From Plasmopara viticola (Eukaryota; Oomycota; Peronosporomycetes; Peronosporales; Peronosporaceae), in NCBI GenBank assembly GCA_001695595.3, contig MBPM02000050.1:248001-312000 (forward strand): a stretch of 64,000 bases of DNA, given 5' to 3'. Both the position numbers and the translations under genes were made by a program. A model generated the notes under the pieces. That model was not told the origin of the DNA. It saw only the letters and a program-made list of their open reading frames with translations, and ran no database searches. Position 1 is the first letter of the stretch. Every line of letters starts with the position of its first letter. Shown here piece after piece: positions 36,691-49,195 of this stretch.

Positions 36691-39600
36691 TGCATGTTTC
36701 ACTGATTGGCGATATTGCCATATTGTGTGACACAAGCCACGTAATGCTTCGAGCAAAGGAACTGAATAGGTCGCACAAAAGCAGTGTATAATCTAGTGGC
36801 CACTTATTGCAAGATTTTATCCCAACGTTTAAGAAAAGACCATTTTGCATAAGAGATACACTATAATAATGCTATTAGGCAGATAACAATCTATGAATTT
36901 TATGATTTTTAGGTATAGAACGAAGGTTAGCGACCTCAATTCAGGCTTCTTCTAAGCAAGAGCCTCGCTGCACATGGTAGTACTTGTAGTTTATCCACCT
37001 TAAGCTTTTGGACGAATCTTGGTGCAGTATGCTCATTCGCTCAGGGCATGCAAGACTGGCTGAATAAGCTGCCAGTCCTGTTTCACCGCAATGTCGATTG
37101 CACAATGTCACGGCGCAATCAGAGCAAGTCTGGACACACTAATTGTGCGAAGTTAAAAAATCTCCAACAGAGAACGATGGAGTCGTCTGCGTCGATGTAG
37201 CCGAACTCTGAGGCGAACGTCACGGCTACTGTAAGGTCAATAATAGTGAGCGCAGACGATGTCTCTTTCCATTATTTTTGAGCGCTAAAACTCTTAATCA
37301 TAGGCATTACTTTACCCGGTCTTAACAAAAGCGGCAGAATTAACTGTGACGCCTATCCTCAAGAAAGTGGCTCTGAAATCTCGAAGCTCGGTGAATAGCA
37401 TGCTAAGAGGCGTGTAAGAGAACTACCTTTCTTGATGCGACCTCTACGACCTCATATAAGCTTAAGCTTCAGCCGCTATTCTTGCCGCACAACAATACGT
37501 ACCATGTGCGGTTAAAAGCTCAACAAGGTGAGAGAAGTTCGACAGATTTTGATCAGGAGCTACGAGCCATGTTGCCTGAATTGACCCGAGCTCCTCTCTC
37601 AGAGGCATGTACGTGCAGCGCACGAGCGCTGAACTTCAGATGAAGTTGCTCCATACACACCAGGCCTGATTCTCAAATTCTAAAAACCTAAAAAATGGCT
37701 TTAACAGCCGAGCTTAAGTATTATACGGCACAAGTACTGGAAAAGTTAGTCTTTGTCGGGTGAACCAGTCCCCACAGGCCATAGCTATGTTTGTCTAATG
37801 ACCTCGAAAGATTCTTCCGTGAGAGCATTAAGAGTTTAAGGTAACCCAAGAGAAGACTCAACGAGACCACTAGGGGCAATCACGTAAAAGATTTTATTGC
37901 GTACACACGATAACACCAAAGACACAGTAGCGTCCTCTGGTACTGCTTGATCGCAAAAACTAGCGACTTCACGTCCCAGTTGAGACTCATATTTTGATAC
38001 GTTTGCTGCAAAGAAGTGAGCTGTATGTAGTATGCGGATGTGTAATTGATATATGAACTTCGTCTTGTGAGCTCAAATGTTTTACAGAACCCAATCTGTG
38101 ATTAATGTTCTGTCGTCATTTAATTAATTTACTGGATTGTTGTAATATACCTCAAGAGCGACGCTGCAACGTATTGATAATCTTTCACCGACAATGAAGT
38201 TGAAGTAAAGATATCCATGGTTCGCATGGTTGCATATCAACTTATGATTGATCTCTTCTGTAAAGATATTATTCCGTTCAGCTACATCTACCGTGGCATA
38301 TGCCACATTTGATGCGCTGTCAAATGGTCACGCGATAGTATTCTGCTGCCGCATGCAAATTGCCACGAATACTAGAAATAACTCGGATGTAGAGCTAAAG
38401 ACCAACTGCAACTGGTACCGACAGCGCCACCGATGGTAGGGACTTAGGTGGTTGCTCGCTATGTGCTCTGAACCGCTTCAGTAATTTCTTTTGTGAAGTG
38501 TTAGTTCCAGTACACTATCAGTTAGAAGTTCAAGCTCTGGAAATGAGTAAGTTGTTATCTTATTGCTCCCTTTTCCGACGAGCCTAAATTGACTATGTTC
38601 ACCGTTTTTCATGTCAGCAATAAGCCCAACAGTTGCAACTTCGCATTGGCTCACAAAGGTCACTTCGTAAAGATATGTTTTTGATGAGTCGCATCCACGG
38701 ACGATAAACCTAGCATATGTAGCATTCGTAAGAGATGCCTGTCGCAGTGGGAAGAACTTTGCGGCCCGAAACTACAAAGTTTCGCTCAACTTGTAGTTAT
38801 CTTTATATTGAGATACTTCTATAGTGGAATACATGTGCGCTAAATATCTTCGTTTTGCTCGAGTACGCCTATGCCATGCAAGCTGGACCTTAGTTGTACC
38901 TTACGCGATGTTTTCTTGCTGATAAACTCAGTGAGCAACTGCTTCTCTCATTGAGATCATACTTTAGATGATCACCACTCCGCTGCAACTGTGTATTTGC
39001 GTCAACATTTTTAAAACGTAATATTGGGAACATTATGGAAAGTAGACCAAATTAGAATTTCTCGCCGCCTTTCTGATATGCCTGATCTTTCTAAAGACCA
39101 CCACCCCACGTAGAAATCCCCATACGCTCCTCTACTACACGGTTGATATTCTACATCACCAAAATTGTCAAATGTCTATGCAGAAGCACATTGCTCTGAT
39201 TGTATGAGCAAGGCGTTGCTCTCGTGATCTTAGGTGCAGCTTTTTAATATTAAAGCATAGAATAGTACGATAGCAAAGTACTATTGATTTCGGTAAACAA
39301 GGCTTCAAATTCTGAGACCCAGCGACCATTTCTAAAATTTCTTACGTCCGCGAGCTGCAATGTAATTTGCGCACTTGGTGAGTCGAAAAGAACATCTTTA
39401 AATGTCTCGGCTTCAGCTTAATGCCAAGCTATGCGCTGGGAGCATAGACCCAAGCGTGGATCCTACCACATTCCAACACGCAGTCATATCGCGTTTTACT
39501 TACGGAGCACTCTCTTCTTCTGTTTACTGGTCAAGGCTGGCTTTGTCCAGCTATAAATAAGCCTTTTCAACGGATTTTTTTGTTTTTGTACGGCGGGGTG

Positions 39601-40019
39601 GATATCCAAGTCATAATAAGCTCTTAGCGGCTGCAAAAAATTATCTGCCTTTTAACACACTTCACGTGCCGCTGTCCTAGTCGGTATGAAAGCTTCGGAG
39701 GAGCCCATTTTTTCAACGGCTTTGTAATCTCATTACGACTTTTACGAGACGCTGGAGATTACTTTCAGAGCGCTCTGGCTGAGGCAATTCTGTGGAGACG
39801 CTGAACTTGAGGCCATTGAGAAGAAAATGGACTCCCCTAGCCATGTGACCCATGAAAATAACAGTCTGATCGACCGCCACGCACCTCGGCCTACGACTTT
39901 TGATATGCGTCGGGATGATTCATCCCAATGTAGTAAGCTCCAGACTAGGTCGCAAAGTTAAAGTGCACAGCCTTATGGGTGTACGGCTTATTGGCCTCGT
40001 TAATTAGACGAGTATGGTT

Positions 40020-40800
40020 GGTCATGCTACTAGCCGCCGTATGACCAATAAATTCTCCTTTCCAACAATTCAAAGCACGAGACCAATGTTGCGAAGAGGC
40101 AATGGATGAGCCTCAGTACTGACAAAAGTCTGACGACCCGAGGATTTAGAGTATCGCTTAACACTTTCCACATTGAAAGGTGCGCTGACGCCGTCTGGAA
40201 AGGTCGCCGACCCATGTTCTTACAGAATGTATAAGTCTTATGAAGAAATTTGATTTTGCTCATAAACTTTCCTCTGGCGGTAGAGCTTTTATAAAGCAAC
40301 ACTCTATCACCCTAATAAAATAAACTCTTAGATTTGCTAATCAATGTCTTTTCAAAAGCTGATACGCTTGATAGTGAGCAAATGTGATCACATCCTTTGT
40401 TCTAACTAGCCGACTACTCGCAAAGTCAGATAAAATTTTCTTAAGAAAACTGGTCTTCGTTTTACGACTCGAAAGAAAACTGCTTTTTGACATTCTTTTC
40501 CACTTAATTTGTGGTATGAGTATAATAGCTCTGGCGTGTCTTGGTCGATATACATAGAGCGGCGTTAATGCGTGGGATGCAATTTTAGCTGCGACATCCC
40601 AACCATAGAAATCTTATACGTCCATGACTGCGGTGTCCAGCGCACAAATGTTTTTTAAATTACGGTTAGCCCTTTCTGTCTAACCATCTGTCTGTGAGTA
40701 TATATCAGCAAGCAAGTTCTATACAAAATGACGCAGCGGTTAGCCTCGGGTCCCTTCTGTGTCCGGAATTTGTTAGAGCATAACATCTTGCTTGGTTGGC
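40020..40800 (-). pseudogene. Decayed Ty3/Gypsy integrase
   Basis: Reading the minus strand around 40700-40645 gives YSQTDG, a stop, then TERANRNLKNI, which is the diagnostic Gypsy integrase string (YHPQTDGQTERxNRxL) with a Gln codon turned to a stop. Downstream, DVAAKIASHALTPLYVYRPR continues the core's end in the same frame with further stops and shifts. The final 250 bp correspond to the integrase C-terminal region. No long terminal repeat pair was found around it, so the element is old and incomplete. Confidence 0.75.
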
Positions 40801-41694
40801 ACACAAACATTTCTGTTTATGTAATTTTATTACCACTAAAACAAAGTCAGGGCTTACGGACTCTCGCCAGATACTGGCAGCCTATGTGAATGTGGGCGGC
40901 GGGTCTTATATGTCAGATCCACCCTATAGCTTAAACTAGACCGTCGGCTCGAAATTATATGGAAGATATCAATATCATTTCCATCAAAGGGCGTGAAACG
41001 ACATCCTGTCAGACAGATATCAAGACCTTTCGGACGCAGTGGAGAAGCGAAACGAACTTACGCTGCTTTAAACAGCCTTCATAACACTTGCTTAGCTTTG
41101 CTTAACCTCAAATTCTGCTAAATAAAGCCTGCTGTCATTTTCACAAACTGACCAATCGACGATTTTTACAGCTTAGCAATACAAGTGGTCCATGGATCCG
41201 TTGGCTGAGAGACGCATCAAGCCTAGCCGAATTGCTTTTGCGAAAATAGGTTACCGACTCCCTTTGTCACATTGGCACCAAGCTGCTTATCTTTTTTTCG
41301 CCACCTCAAGCACAGAAAGCGACGAAATGACTTATTTATGGACTTTCAAGTCGGCCCAAGCTTCTTGTAAGCTGAATTTGGAAGCTTAGAATTGATTATC
41401 ATTTTCAGGGTGTTATATGTTCTCTTTTGTGCTCCAAACTTGGGCTTATGCACATGTGAGCATCCACGATTATCTCGAACTACGCCTCTGAATGAGCGGC
41501 ATTAAATGTGGGATGAACGTGTCACATCGCAAAAACTCTAAGCGTTCGTAAGAGTGTCTCTACTGCAAATACAAAAGCTCCGCTGGTCTACATTATCACT
41601 AAGACGGTTAAACACGGGTCTCTTCCGTATATAATTGGGCTCATAAGACCATCGTACATAAATACTGTATCTATAGACAGCCTTGCTGCTTCTT

Positions 41695-41798
41695 AGCTCC
41701 TAATTAATCTAATATTTTTGCTTGCGATTAAGAGTTGCTCCAGCTCAGCTCCTAGTTACTCTTATATTTTTGCTTGCGATTAAGAGTTGCTCCAGCTT
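41695..41798. repeat. 52-bp tandem duplication
   Basis: Two adjacent 52-bp units (41695-41746, 41747-41798) share AGCTCCTA and an identical 34-bp core beginning ATATTTTTGCTTGCGATTAA. The near identity means this duplication is younger than the surrounding decayed DNA. Confidence 0.85.
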
Positions 41799-43219
41799 GG
41801 CACCCATCCTTTATGCCTGAAAAAAAAAGTTCGTCGATGTTATCCACTTGTCGGGCTATGATATTTGCGATCAAAAGGCCATTATTTGCGTCTTTTCAAC
41901 CAGAGAAGCTAATTTATTCGCTAGAGAAAGTTAAAAAAATTGAGCTATCACTTCATCGATGTAGGCCAACTTATAATTGGTCAGCACCAATGCGAACCCG
42001 CAAGCATCTTGAGCTGTAAGGTTTGTGTACAATGCAGAAGTTATACCTCATACAGTATGACAACCATCCTGAATTTCTGAGATAAGTGGGGTGTACTATA
42101 TACTGCTGTTTTCAAAAGATACCTAGTCTATATATACTACAAAGAGCTTGACAAGGAGAAGGTGCACTTAAATCGTCACCAGTGCATACTTAAATAACTT
42201 GTTGGTCACTCCGTCAGCCCAAGGTTGCCTAGACTGGAGCGAGAAGACTCGCTCTTGTCTATCCTCGTCGAGTTGCAGTAACACATAATCGATAACATAC
42301 CGAAAGCGTCTCAAACTTCCTTTAATTTTTGTCTCGTCCGACAAAGCCAGATAAGGAGCATATTGATGGCATTTTTGGTTCTATCAGCAGCATCCTGATG
42401 CTGGCTGGCGCAGCATTATCTTCAGAATATACCAAAGAACGTTGCGAATTACTTATATCCAGCACTGTACTTGTGTATATAGCTGGATAAGACTTACCCT
42501 TGCCCAAATATAGTTACATACACGGCGTAGGACAAGCTGAGACGGCTATCATATTTTGGTGCGTTCATTTGTTAGAATGGCAGGTGAACCTCTGACGCGA
42601 AGACACAGTTGCCAATGTTGGCATAAAACAAAAGCACATTGTCAACGTTGGCATAAAGCTCACGACCTAAAAAAGCTATCATGGTAAAACAAGACTCTAG
42701 TGCCAAGTAGCAATTATCAGAGCGGCTAAGGTTGAATTAATCGTCAAAAACCTCCAAATGAAAAGTCGTAATGGTCGAAAAATAAACGGTTGAATGTTAT
42801 CTGGGCGGGTGATAGTCCTTATGGTATCGCTACCTACTTCTTTTGCCTTTTACAAGGTGTACAATTCACCATGAAGGGGATTTCCGACTCCCTTGTGAAG
42901 ATTTGATAACGAACTTAGTGCACTGTACATCAAATACGCGGACATATTGCCGAGCAGCGTATTTTTTCATCGAATGAGTTTTGTATAACCGGCACTGCAC
43001 TAGTCAGCTTTTATAAACATATGCTTGTCGCCATTTGCCACGCACACACCATAACATTTATTTTTTTTCAGATAAAAAGCAACATTGGCTTGCTCTGCTC
43101 TCGTGGCTTCTGGTGACACATTACTAAACATCTTGCACAGGATCAATCCCATCCCCCACAAAGAGATTGATGTCTGGACGCCGAAAATGGAATATACAAA
43201 TATATTTCTATCTGAGAAT

Positions 43220-43715
43220 TCTCATTGCTCTCGCGGCAATGACCATTGTCTGATTGCATAAAAGTTTGCTTTTAGCACAATATCAATCTACTACTTACCT
43301 AAAATCCAATTTCTATATTATTAATGGATCTCCAGCCACTACATCTGTAACCTCCGTCATCGAAGTGTGCAATAGGGTGCCTTTTGAAGACAAATTGCCT
43401 TGTGAGCTTAATGTTTTATCATCCTGCCTTTTATTATTAATGAGCGACTCCATTCTTACCGTAATAGTGGCAAACACCATTGCCTGATTGCACTGTAGTT
43501 TGCTCCAATTTATCCCCAATCCAATTTTTTCTAAAGCAATGGAGTTCCAGCCACTGCATCCGTGTAGTCCTGCATCGAAGTGTGCAATAGGATGCAGTTC
43601 GGAGACTAATTGGCCTGTGAGTATCAACGTTTTTTCTAATCCTGCCTCTCATTTCTAGTGAGTGACTTTATTCTTATCGCGATGACGGCAGGCACAATTT
43701 TCCTATTGAAATATC
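43220..43715. repeat. Diverged tandem duplication, unit about 235 bp
   Basis: The unit starting near 43243 (CCATTGTCTGATTGCAT) recurs near 43477 (CCATTGCCTGATTGCAC). Matching landmarks follow in the same order: CTCCAGCCACTACATC against TTCCAGCCACTGCATC, ATCGAAGTGTGCAATAGG in both, then TGCCTTGTGAGC against TGGCCTGTGAGT. The end of a preceding and a following unit can be seen at 43220 and 43665. No coding content is recognised. Confidence 0.8.
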
Positions 43716-45046
43716 TTTGAAGGATCTCACTATGGATAATCGATCGGTATTTTACCGGGGTCACCACTGTCGTATTATGGCTTAATGCAACGAGCCAACA
43801 AGTAGTATTATGTGATGCAAAGATAAGTTTTGGAAAGGCATTTAACTAATCCACGGCTAAATTCGACCAAATTTTTTGCATGTTAACGAAGACGAAGCAA
43901 ATTGAGTACTTTCATTATGACAACGTAAACAACGCATCAACATCAGGAACTTAACTTTGTATTTCTTGCACTTTCCTCGTAGAGTTGACACAATATTGCT
44001 TAGCATTATTTGAATAGATAAAAGTAAAAACTTGCTTATATGAAAGCGTCTATTTTGCTTATCGGCATTTTACTTGAGCACATTTCCCAGAAAGCATTGT
44101 TCGCAGCCGCGTGATCGCGCTCAATGTTAAGGCTTCTTTCAAAACTTAAATGTCCGTGTTATTTCGTGTGTGAGCGTCTATTTGTACCATATCATTACAA
44201 GACTTGTCATGTTCATCGATAGTCAAGGCCTGACGCTGCAAATAGGAAAGTGCAATACACGCACATTATGATGGCAAGTAGCAATTGACGAATCACGCAA
44301 AGCACATAATAAAGTGCATGTGAAAAAACACTCGCTGGGTGTAAGAATGGACAAAATCCAAAAAATAAAGGTTTTTGCACTGGTGCGGATTATACACATC
44401 ATATCGGATATTTAGCAAATGTTGCATGGCTACTGTATCATTTGATAAGTAAAGACAAGGGCATTTATGCTTCATGGTGCCGCTCGTTTAAATATTTCTT
44501 TTTAATACTCCACCTAAACTCTTAAGCTTGCTCTGATACTGTGATCGACTAAGCAAAGACTTGGCGTTAAACAAATATTAGTATCAATTTAAAATAATTA
44601 GAACCGATAAAGTTATATGCTGTGCTTCTACTTCCACACCGATAGCGCCGGAGCGCTAGCCGGTGATGGATATGTATGAGACATCTCGCAAAAAGCCACT
44701 ATATACGCAACGCGTGCATCTCAGAATTGATGAATACAAAAAAATTGTAGGAATGAAGCTTGTGTATATTGCTCGATTAATACGACGACCTGAACTTATT
44801 CCTGCGATCATTTTTTGATGTGAAAACAAAGCCGAGCTAAGAAGCGCTACCTAGGATTTGGACCGTGCGCCTGACAATTTCGGTGAAATATTTTTTTAAT
44901 TCCTCATCAGCGTCTATCCAAAACTTCAGGGCACAAACAACGAATTTATTATATACTGCGAATATACCGGTTTGAATTTTATTTCTCGATCAGAATTTTT
45001 TTTGCAGTGGTAAAAAGAGCACTATATCAGCTTTTTCTTGATGAGA

Positions 45047-46551
45047 ATGGCATCGACTCCCATCGCTCCATCGTCTTCGACCCTTGCCAGCTCTAATGGA
45101 GTCGGGACGAAGGCCGATGTTGCTGCAGTAGCCACACAGCTAAACACGCATCAACAGGTGCAACAACATACGACACTAAGTGCTGATGAAGATTGCTCAG
45201 AAGGGTTGACAACGCTCTGGCCCGACAGCCGCTGCTACCTGCGCAATCTCGTGTTCGGCCGTGAGTGCCGCAGCGTCTTTAATCTTGAGCCCAACACCAT
45301 CTTTCTCAATCAGAATGCATACGGCGTAGCCCCCAAGCCTGTTATGCAGGCACAAGCCCACTTTGTCAACAAGATGGAGATGAACCCAGACCGTTTCATG
45401 CGCCGCGAGGTGCCCGTGATGCTGCGCCAGGCAGCGTCGCACCTCGCACAGTTTATCCAAGCAGACGCAGAAGACCTCGTGTTTGTGACGAACGCCACGA
45501 CGGGAATGAATGCTGTATTGCAATCATTGGACTTGCAGAATGACGACGAAGTGTTGTGTCTGAACCTCACATGTACGTTGTCCCTACATTATTGGATGGA
45601 GTAGCTGCAGTGACGAGCATGCACTTTAATGACATTGTATTGACAGACTCTGCGGTGCTCAATACATTGCGCCATCTTTGTTACTGCACACAAGAATTTG
45701 TCGAGCTCAAAGTGGTGGACATTGTGCTGCCAATCGATAATTACAACGTGTTGGTACAGCAAGTAATGGATGCAATTACACCAAACACACGGTTAGCCGT
45801 GCTGGATCACATTGCTAGCACCACTGGGTTTGTATTGCCCCTAGAGAAGCTTATCCCACTCTTCCATGCGCGGAATATCCCCGTTCTGGTTGACGGTGCG
45901 AGTGCCCCTGGCCAGTTGCCACTAAATTTAAACAAACTGGGTGCTGACTTTTACGTCGGTACGGCGTACAAGTGGTTGTTTAGCTGCAAGTCGTGCTCAT
46001 TCTTACATGTGAACAAGACGTACCAAAATACTGTGCGGCCCGTCGTGACGTCCCTGGCTTACGGTCAGGGATTCATCGAAGAGTTTGCGATCCAAGGCAC
46101 ACGAGATGAAGCCAACTTTTTAACCATTGTTTCATCGCTGGATTTTTACAAAAGTGTGGGCGTCAACCGCGTGTACGCGCACAACAAGTCGCTCATCGAT
46201 TGGGCTGGCGAGTATTTGGCGACAACATGGAAGACGAATGTTTTACTGCCAGCGTGGCAGCGCGCTCCGTTTGTATGCAATGTGCGCATTCCTGTCGAGT
46301 GGCCGACGAATTTGGACAATACACCGCTGTCACACGATGAAGCCTTGCCCCTGTGTGATGCCATTATGGACTTTTTGGACGATCAATATCGTATTGTGGT
46401 GCGCGTGGTGCCGTTCCAGAACCAACTCTATGTGCGCATAAGCGCGCAAATGTACAACGAGCGAAAAGACTACGAACAATTGGGTCAGGCCATGCTGGAG
46501 GTGACGAGCACCCCATCTTTAGGCGAGTATCTTGCGCGGATGCGGATTTAG
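45047..46551 (+). CDS. PLP-dependent class V aminotransferase (isopenicillin-N-epimerase-like)
   Basis: A pyridoxal-phosphate enzyme of about 476 aa from exons 45047-45572 and 45647-46551 (intron 74 nt, donor GTACGT, phase 1 join giving LNLTYSAVLNT). The first roughly 60 residues are Ser/Thr/Gln-rich and poorly conserved in appearance. The core begins at FNLEPNTIFLNQNAYGVAPK and includes VFVTNATTGMNAVL (cofactor phosphate-binding region), VLDHIASTTGFVLP, VLVDGASAPGQLPL (Asp contacting the pyridine nitrogen) and DFYVGTAYKWLF, whose Lys is the expected Schiff-base residue (GxxKWL in the family). Similar proteins act as epimerases, cysteine desulfhydrases or desulfurases; the substrate cannot be told. 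It stands alone between two repeat regions. Confidence 0.88.
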
Positions 46552-47496
46552 CTAGGTGTAGTAGGACTATGTATATATGGATACAACGTTTCAGAATGAG
46601 TGGTTGGCGTGGTTGGCACGTACCCGGCTGGACGAATCGAACGTCGGCTCGTCCACCATGACTACAATTGTTTAAAATGTACGGCAATATCGACGTAGAG
46701 TGCGCACTATCATCGCAAGAGTGAAGTTAGAAACCTCGAGAAAAGCAGCGAGCATCAAGTCTACTGTCATACGTCTGACAATGCAATTGGGAAACCGATT
46801 AATTTACCAGAATTTACCGGTTAGGGCCACTAATGAAATTAAATCGACGACACCTACTTTATAGCAACGAGCGGTATTACCATATTCTGCGACATAAATT
46901 AAGCGGTCTGTTAAACACCTTCCGTAGCGTATGTATGTGACAAACGGAATATGATAACCGGCCGCTGGTTTAGCACGGTAGGAGATCAAAAGCCGCTCAG
47001 CGATTTCTCAAAGTATGGAACTGTTCGATCGTTTCCTTCTCCTACACAGGCAATCTTCTCACAAAGCTCTATTGACTGACCGCTTCGCCCCTTCTTGCTC
47101 GCCTCGCGTCTCCTTGCCCCGCATCTCCTTGGTTTGCTCTCCTGTGCTCCTTCACTTCGTCACATGTCTTCGTTTGATCGCTTCGCTGATTTCTCCGTAC
47201 ATACCAATCGCTTAGAAGCTTGCTAGGCTGCTAGGTTGTACCGATCGCTCGTGTGGTTGCCATCCTGACAATTTGCTTGCCGTTTGTATAGATGGCCACA
47301 ATGAAGTATAACATGACCAGACCATTCGAGGATGAAACTGCAGTCATTTAGCGGTTCGTTTTTTATTCGGGTTTGTATGATTATGATAACGACGAAATGA
47401 CAAAGATCCACCCATTTAGTGACGAGAAAAACACTAAGCGTGGCGCATATCCGCAATGACGAAATGTAATCGCCATTTTCGGCACGTTCAAAACTT
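46552..47496. other. Intergenic, no gene recognised
   Basis: No coding region is evident. 47015-47220 is notably pyrimidine-rich on the plus strand (many CTCCTT, CGCCTCG and TCTTCG strings), unlike the AT-rich surroundings, and encodes a 66-codon open frame without a recognisable domain. Confidence 0.45.
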
Positions 47497-47842
47497 CTGG
47501 CGCATTTGTATTGTATTGTATTACGTTATCGCGTTGCCAAGTTATGCACGTGCTAGGCTCAGTCTGGCTAGTCCACGGCATAGAGTGGTGTCCGCATACG
47601 TCGGGTCTCGTTCGGCGGGCAGTGCAGCCAGCACCGAGGTCGTGAGAGTCTTCCATTATTTTGTTTAGCTCTGACTTGGTAAGAGCCCAGATGGCGCCCT
47701 GGTGCTGGAGACCGTCGCGTTGAGGGTGAGACTCGTTAGAGACCTGCAGATGCCCGAGAGCACCTGCCCGAAGCGCGCGAGCATTTAGCCCCCGCGCTTG
47801 GAAGGAGGGCGTCACCCCAACCTTTTCCCTGATCCGGCGCAT
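47497..47842 (-). mobile_element. Short LINE-derived non-autonomous element, copy C
   Basis: The same roughly 328-bp element as copies A and B, in inverse orientation, with the identical pair of internal deletion joints. The TACAA-type tail appears as TTGTATTGTATTGTATTACG at its left edge. The flanking duplication is shorter and imperfect (CTGGCGCAT at left, CCGGCGCAT at right), so either one substitution has occurred or the target duplication is only about 7-9 bp. Confidence 0.8.
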
Positions 47843-49083
47843 ATTGATGCTAAGTTAATCGCTGCCGTATTTAAGTGAGTTTTTGCTTAATACTTGCACT
47901 AACTCGACACAGTGAGACCAAAAGTACCACTACACTATGTTCCATAGGACAAGAAATCATCAAATCACATCAAATTGGAGGAGCAAGTCTGCGTGGCTGT
48001 CGAACTGCCTGTCTGGTTAAAGATTGAGTGCGTGGCGTGATTGCCCTCTCGTCCGTGAAAGCAGTCACCGTAGCATGAATATAAACTCTAAATTTTCATT
48101 GGCAAGAAAGTGTGAGCACCGGTGGAACTCAAATTCACCGAAGAAAAAGAAAAAAACAATTTTCTTAACCGCTTTCCCGAAATTTTAAACTCCGGTGCAG
48201 TTATTTCACGGGCGAGTGGTCTTAATCTCGGTCTCCTATGTTAAGAATCACGCGCACTTGATTATCTGTGATCAAGGCCGTTTAAGTGGCAACTTCTGGC
48301 TTTATGTTTTAAAAGAAAAAGCTCGAGCATCCCCTCCCAAAAAGGTGAAAAAATTATGCTTCGCAAGCTTAATTTCCGTATAAGGCTCTAGCGCTGAGTC
48401 TATGATGACTGAGCCCTGGAGCATAGACGCTGCTCATAAGAATTGAGCGCCATGAAGTTTCCTGGCGACAGGGGGGGGACAATTGCAGCCACCTCTTTAG
48501 TCTCAAAAGAGCAAGCAATTCTTTAAGGTAATGCGAGCTGTAGATAGTTTGCGGTTCAAATACTGTTTTGTCTATAACAATATTACCTTCTATAATATTG
48601 TTGTACACTAAGCTTATTTCTGCGATCTAGAAAACGACGAAATCCGAAATCAGTTTCGTTGCCAGAAAAGCTCAGCTTTATGTAACGGCCCGTTAAGAAA
48701 CTATTGTAATGGACTGCCAGCTATGCAACGGCACCGGCAGACTTGCAAATCATAATTGGCAGTTTTCAATCTTGATACACATGCGGCACGTGCGCACACT
48801 CATACAAATCGGGCCATATTTTTTTTGATATAAGACAGTCGAGGGATACTTGCAATCTCACAAAGTCTGACGATCAGATTATTTACTGAGTGTACATTAG
48901 ACACTGACGCTTACATGTGTGGAATACCGCCAAAGCAAGTTTGACGATAGAAGTCTTGTTTGGTAAATAGAATCGAGAAATAGCAATCATAGCTAATATT
49001 TAAGTCAATATTTCGAGAAAATCGGTATGACGACAAGTGTTGTATGGCTGATACTCCGTGAATAATTAGTCAGCTGTAAGAGC

Positions 49084-49195
49084 CGATGCTGCGGACCGTC
49101 GGTGCGCAGATTGATGCTTGTATGCCCCACTGCAAAATAAAAGAAATTGTTGCTTTGACTGCGGTAAATTAGGGCACATAAGTCAATATGTTACA
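49084..49195 (+). pseudogene. Decayed retroelement gag with zinc knuckle
   Basis: From 49148 the plus strand reads CCFDCGKLGHISQYV. This fits a CCHC zinc knuckle (CX2CX4HX4C) with the last cysteine replaced by valine. A stop lies shortly upstream in the same frame and the frame closes soon after, so it is a relic. It probably belongs to an LTR element in plus orientation. Confidence 0.5.

Larger units (their letters stand above)
34636..45046. other. Gene-free region of decayed retroelements
   Basis: Over 10 kb without a convincing gene. It holds a Gypsy integrase relic (minus, about 40.0-40.8 kb), a relic of the same ORF start seen at 4.8 kb (37177), a segment at 37530-37620 that reads like a gag fragment (STDFDQELRAMLPELTRAPL), and three local tandem duplications listed separately. 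A short minus-strand stretch near 35.5 kb (NNYMVAYAYDHGNGADSLVY) is open for about 40 codons but unrecognised. Nothing else could be identified. Confidence 0.55.
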
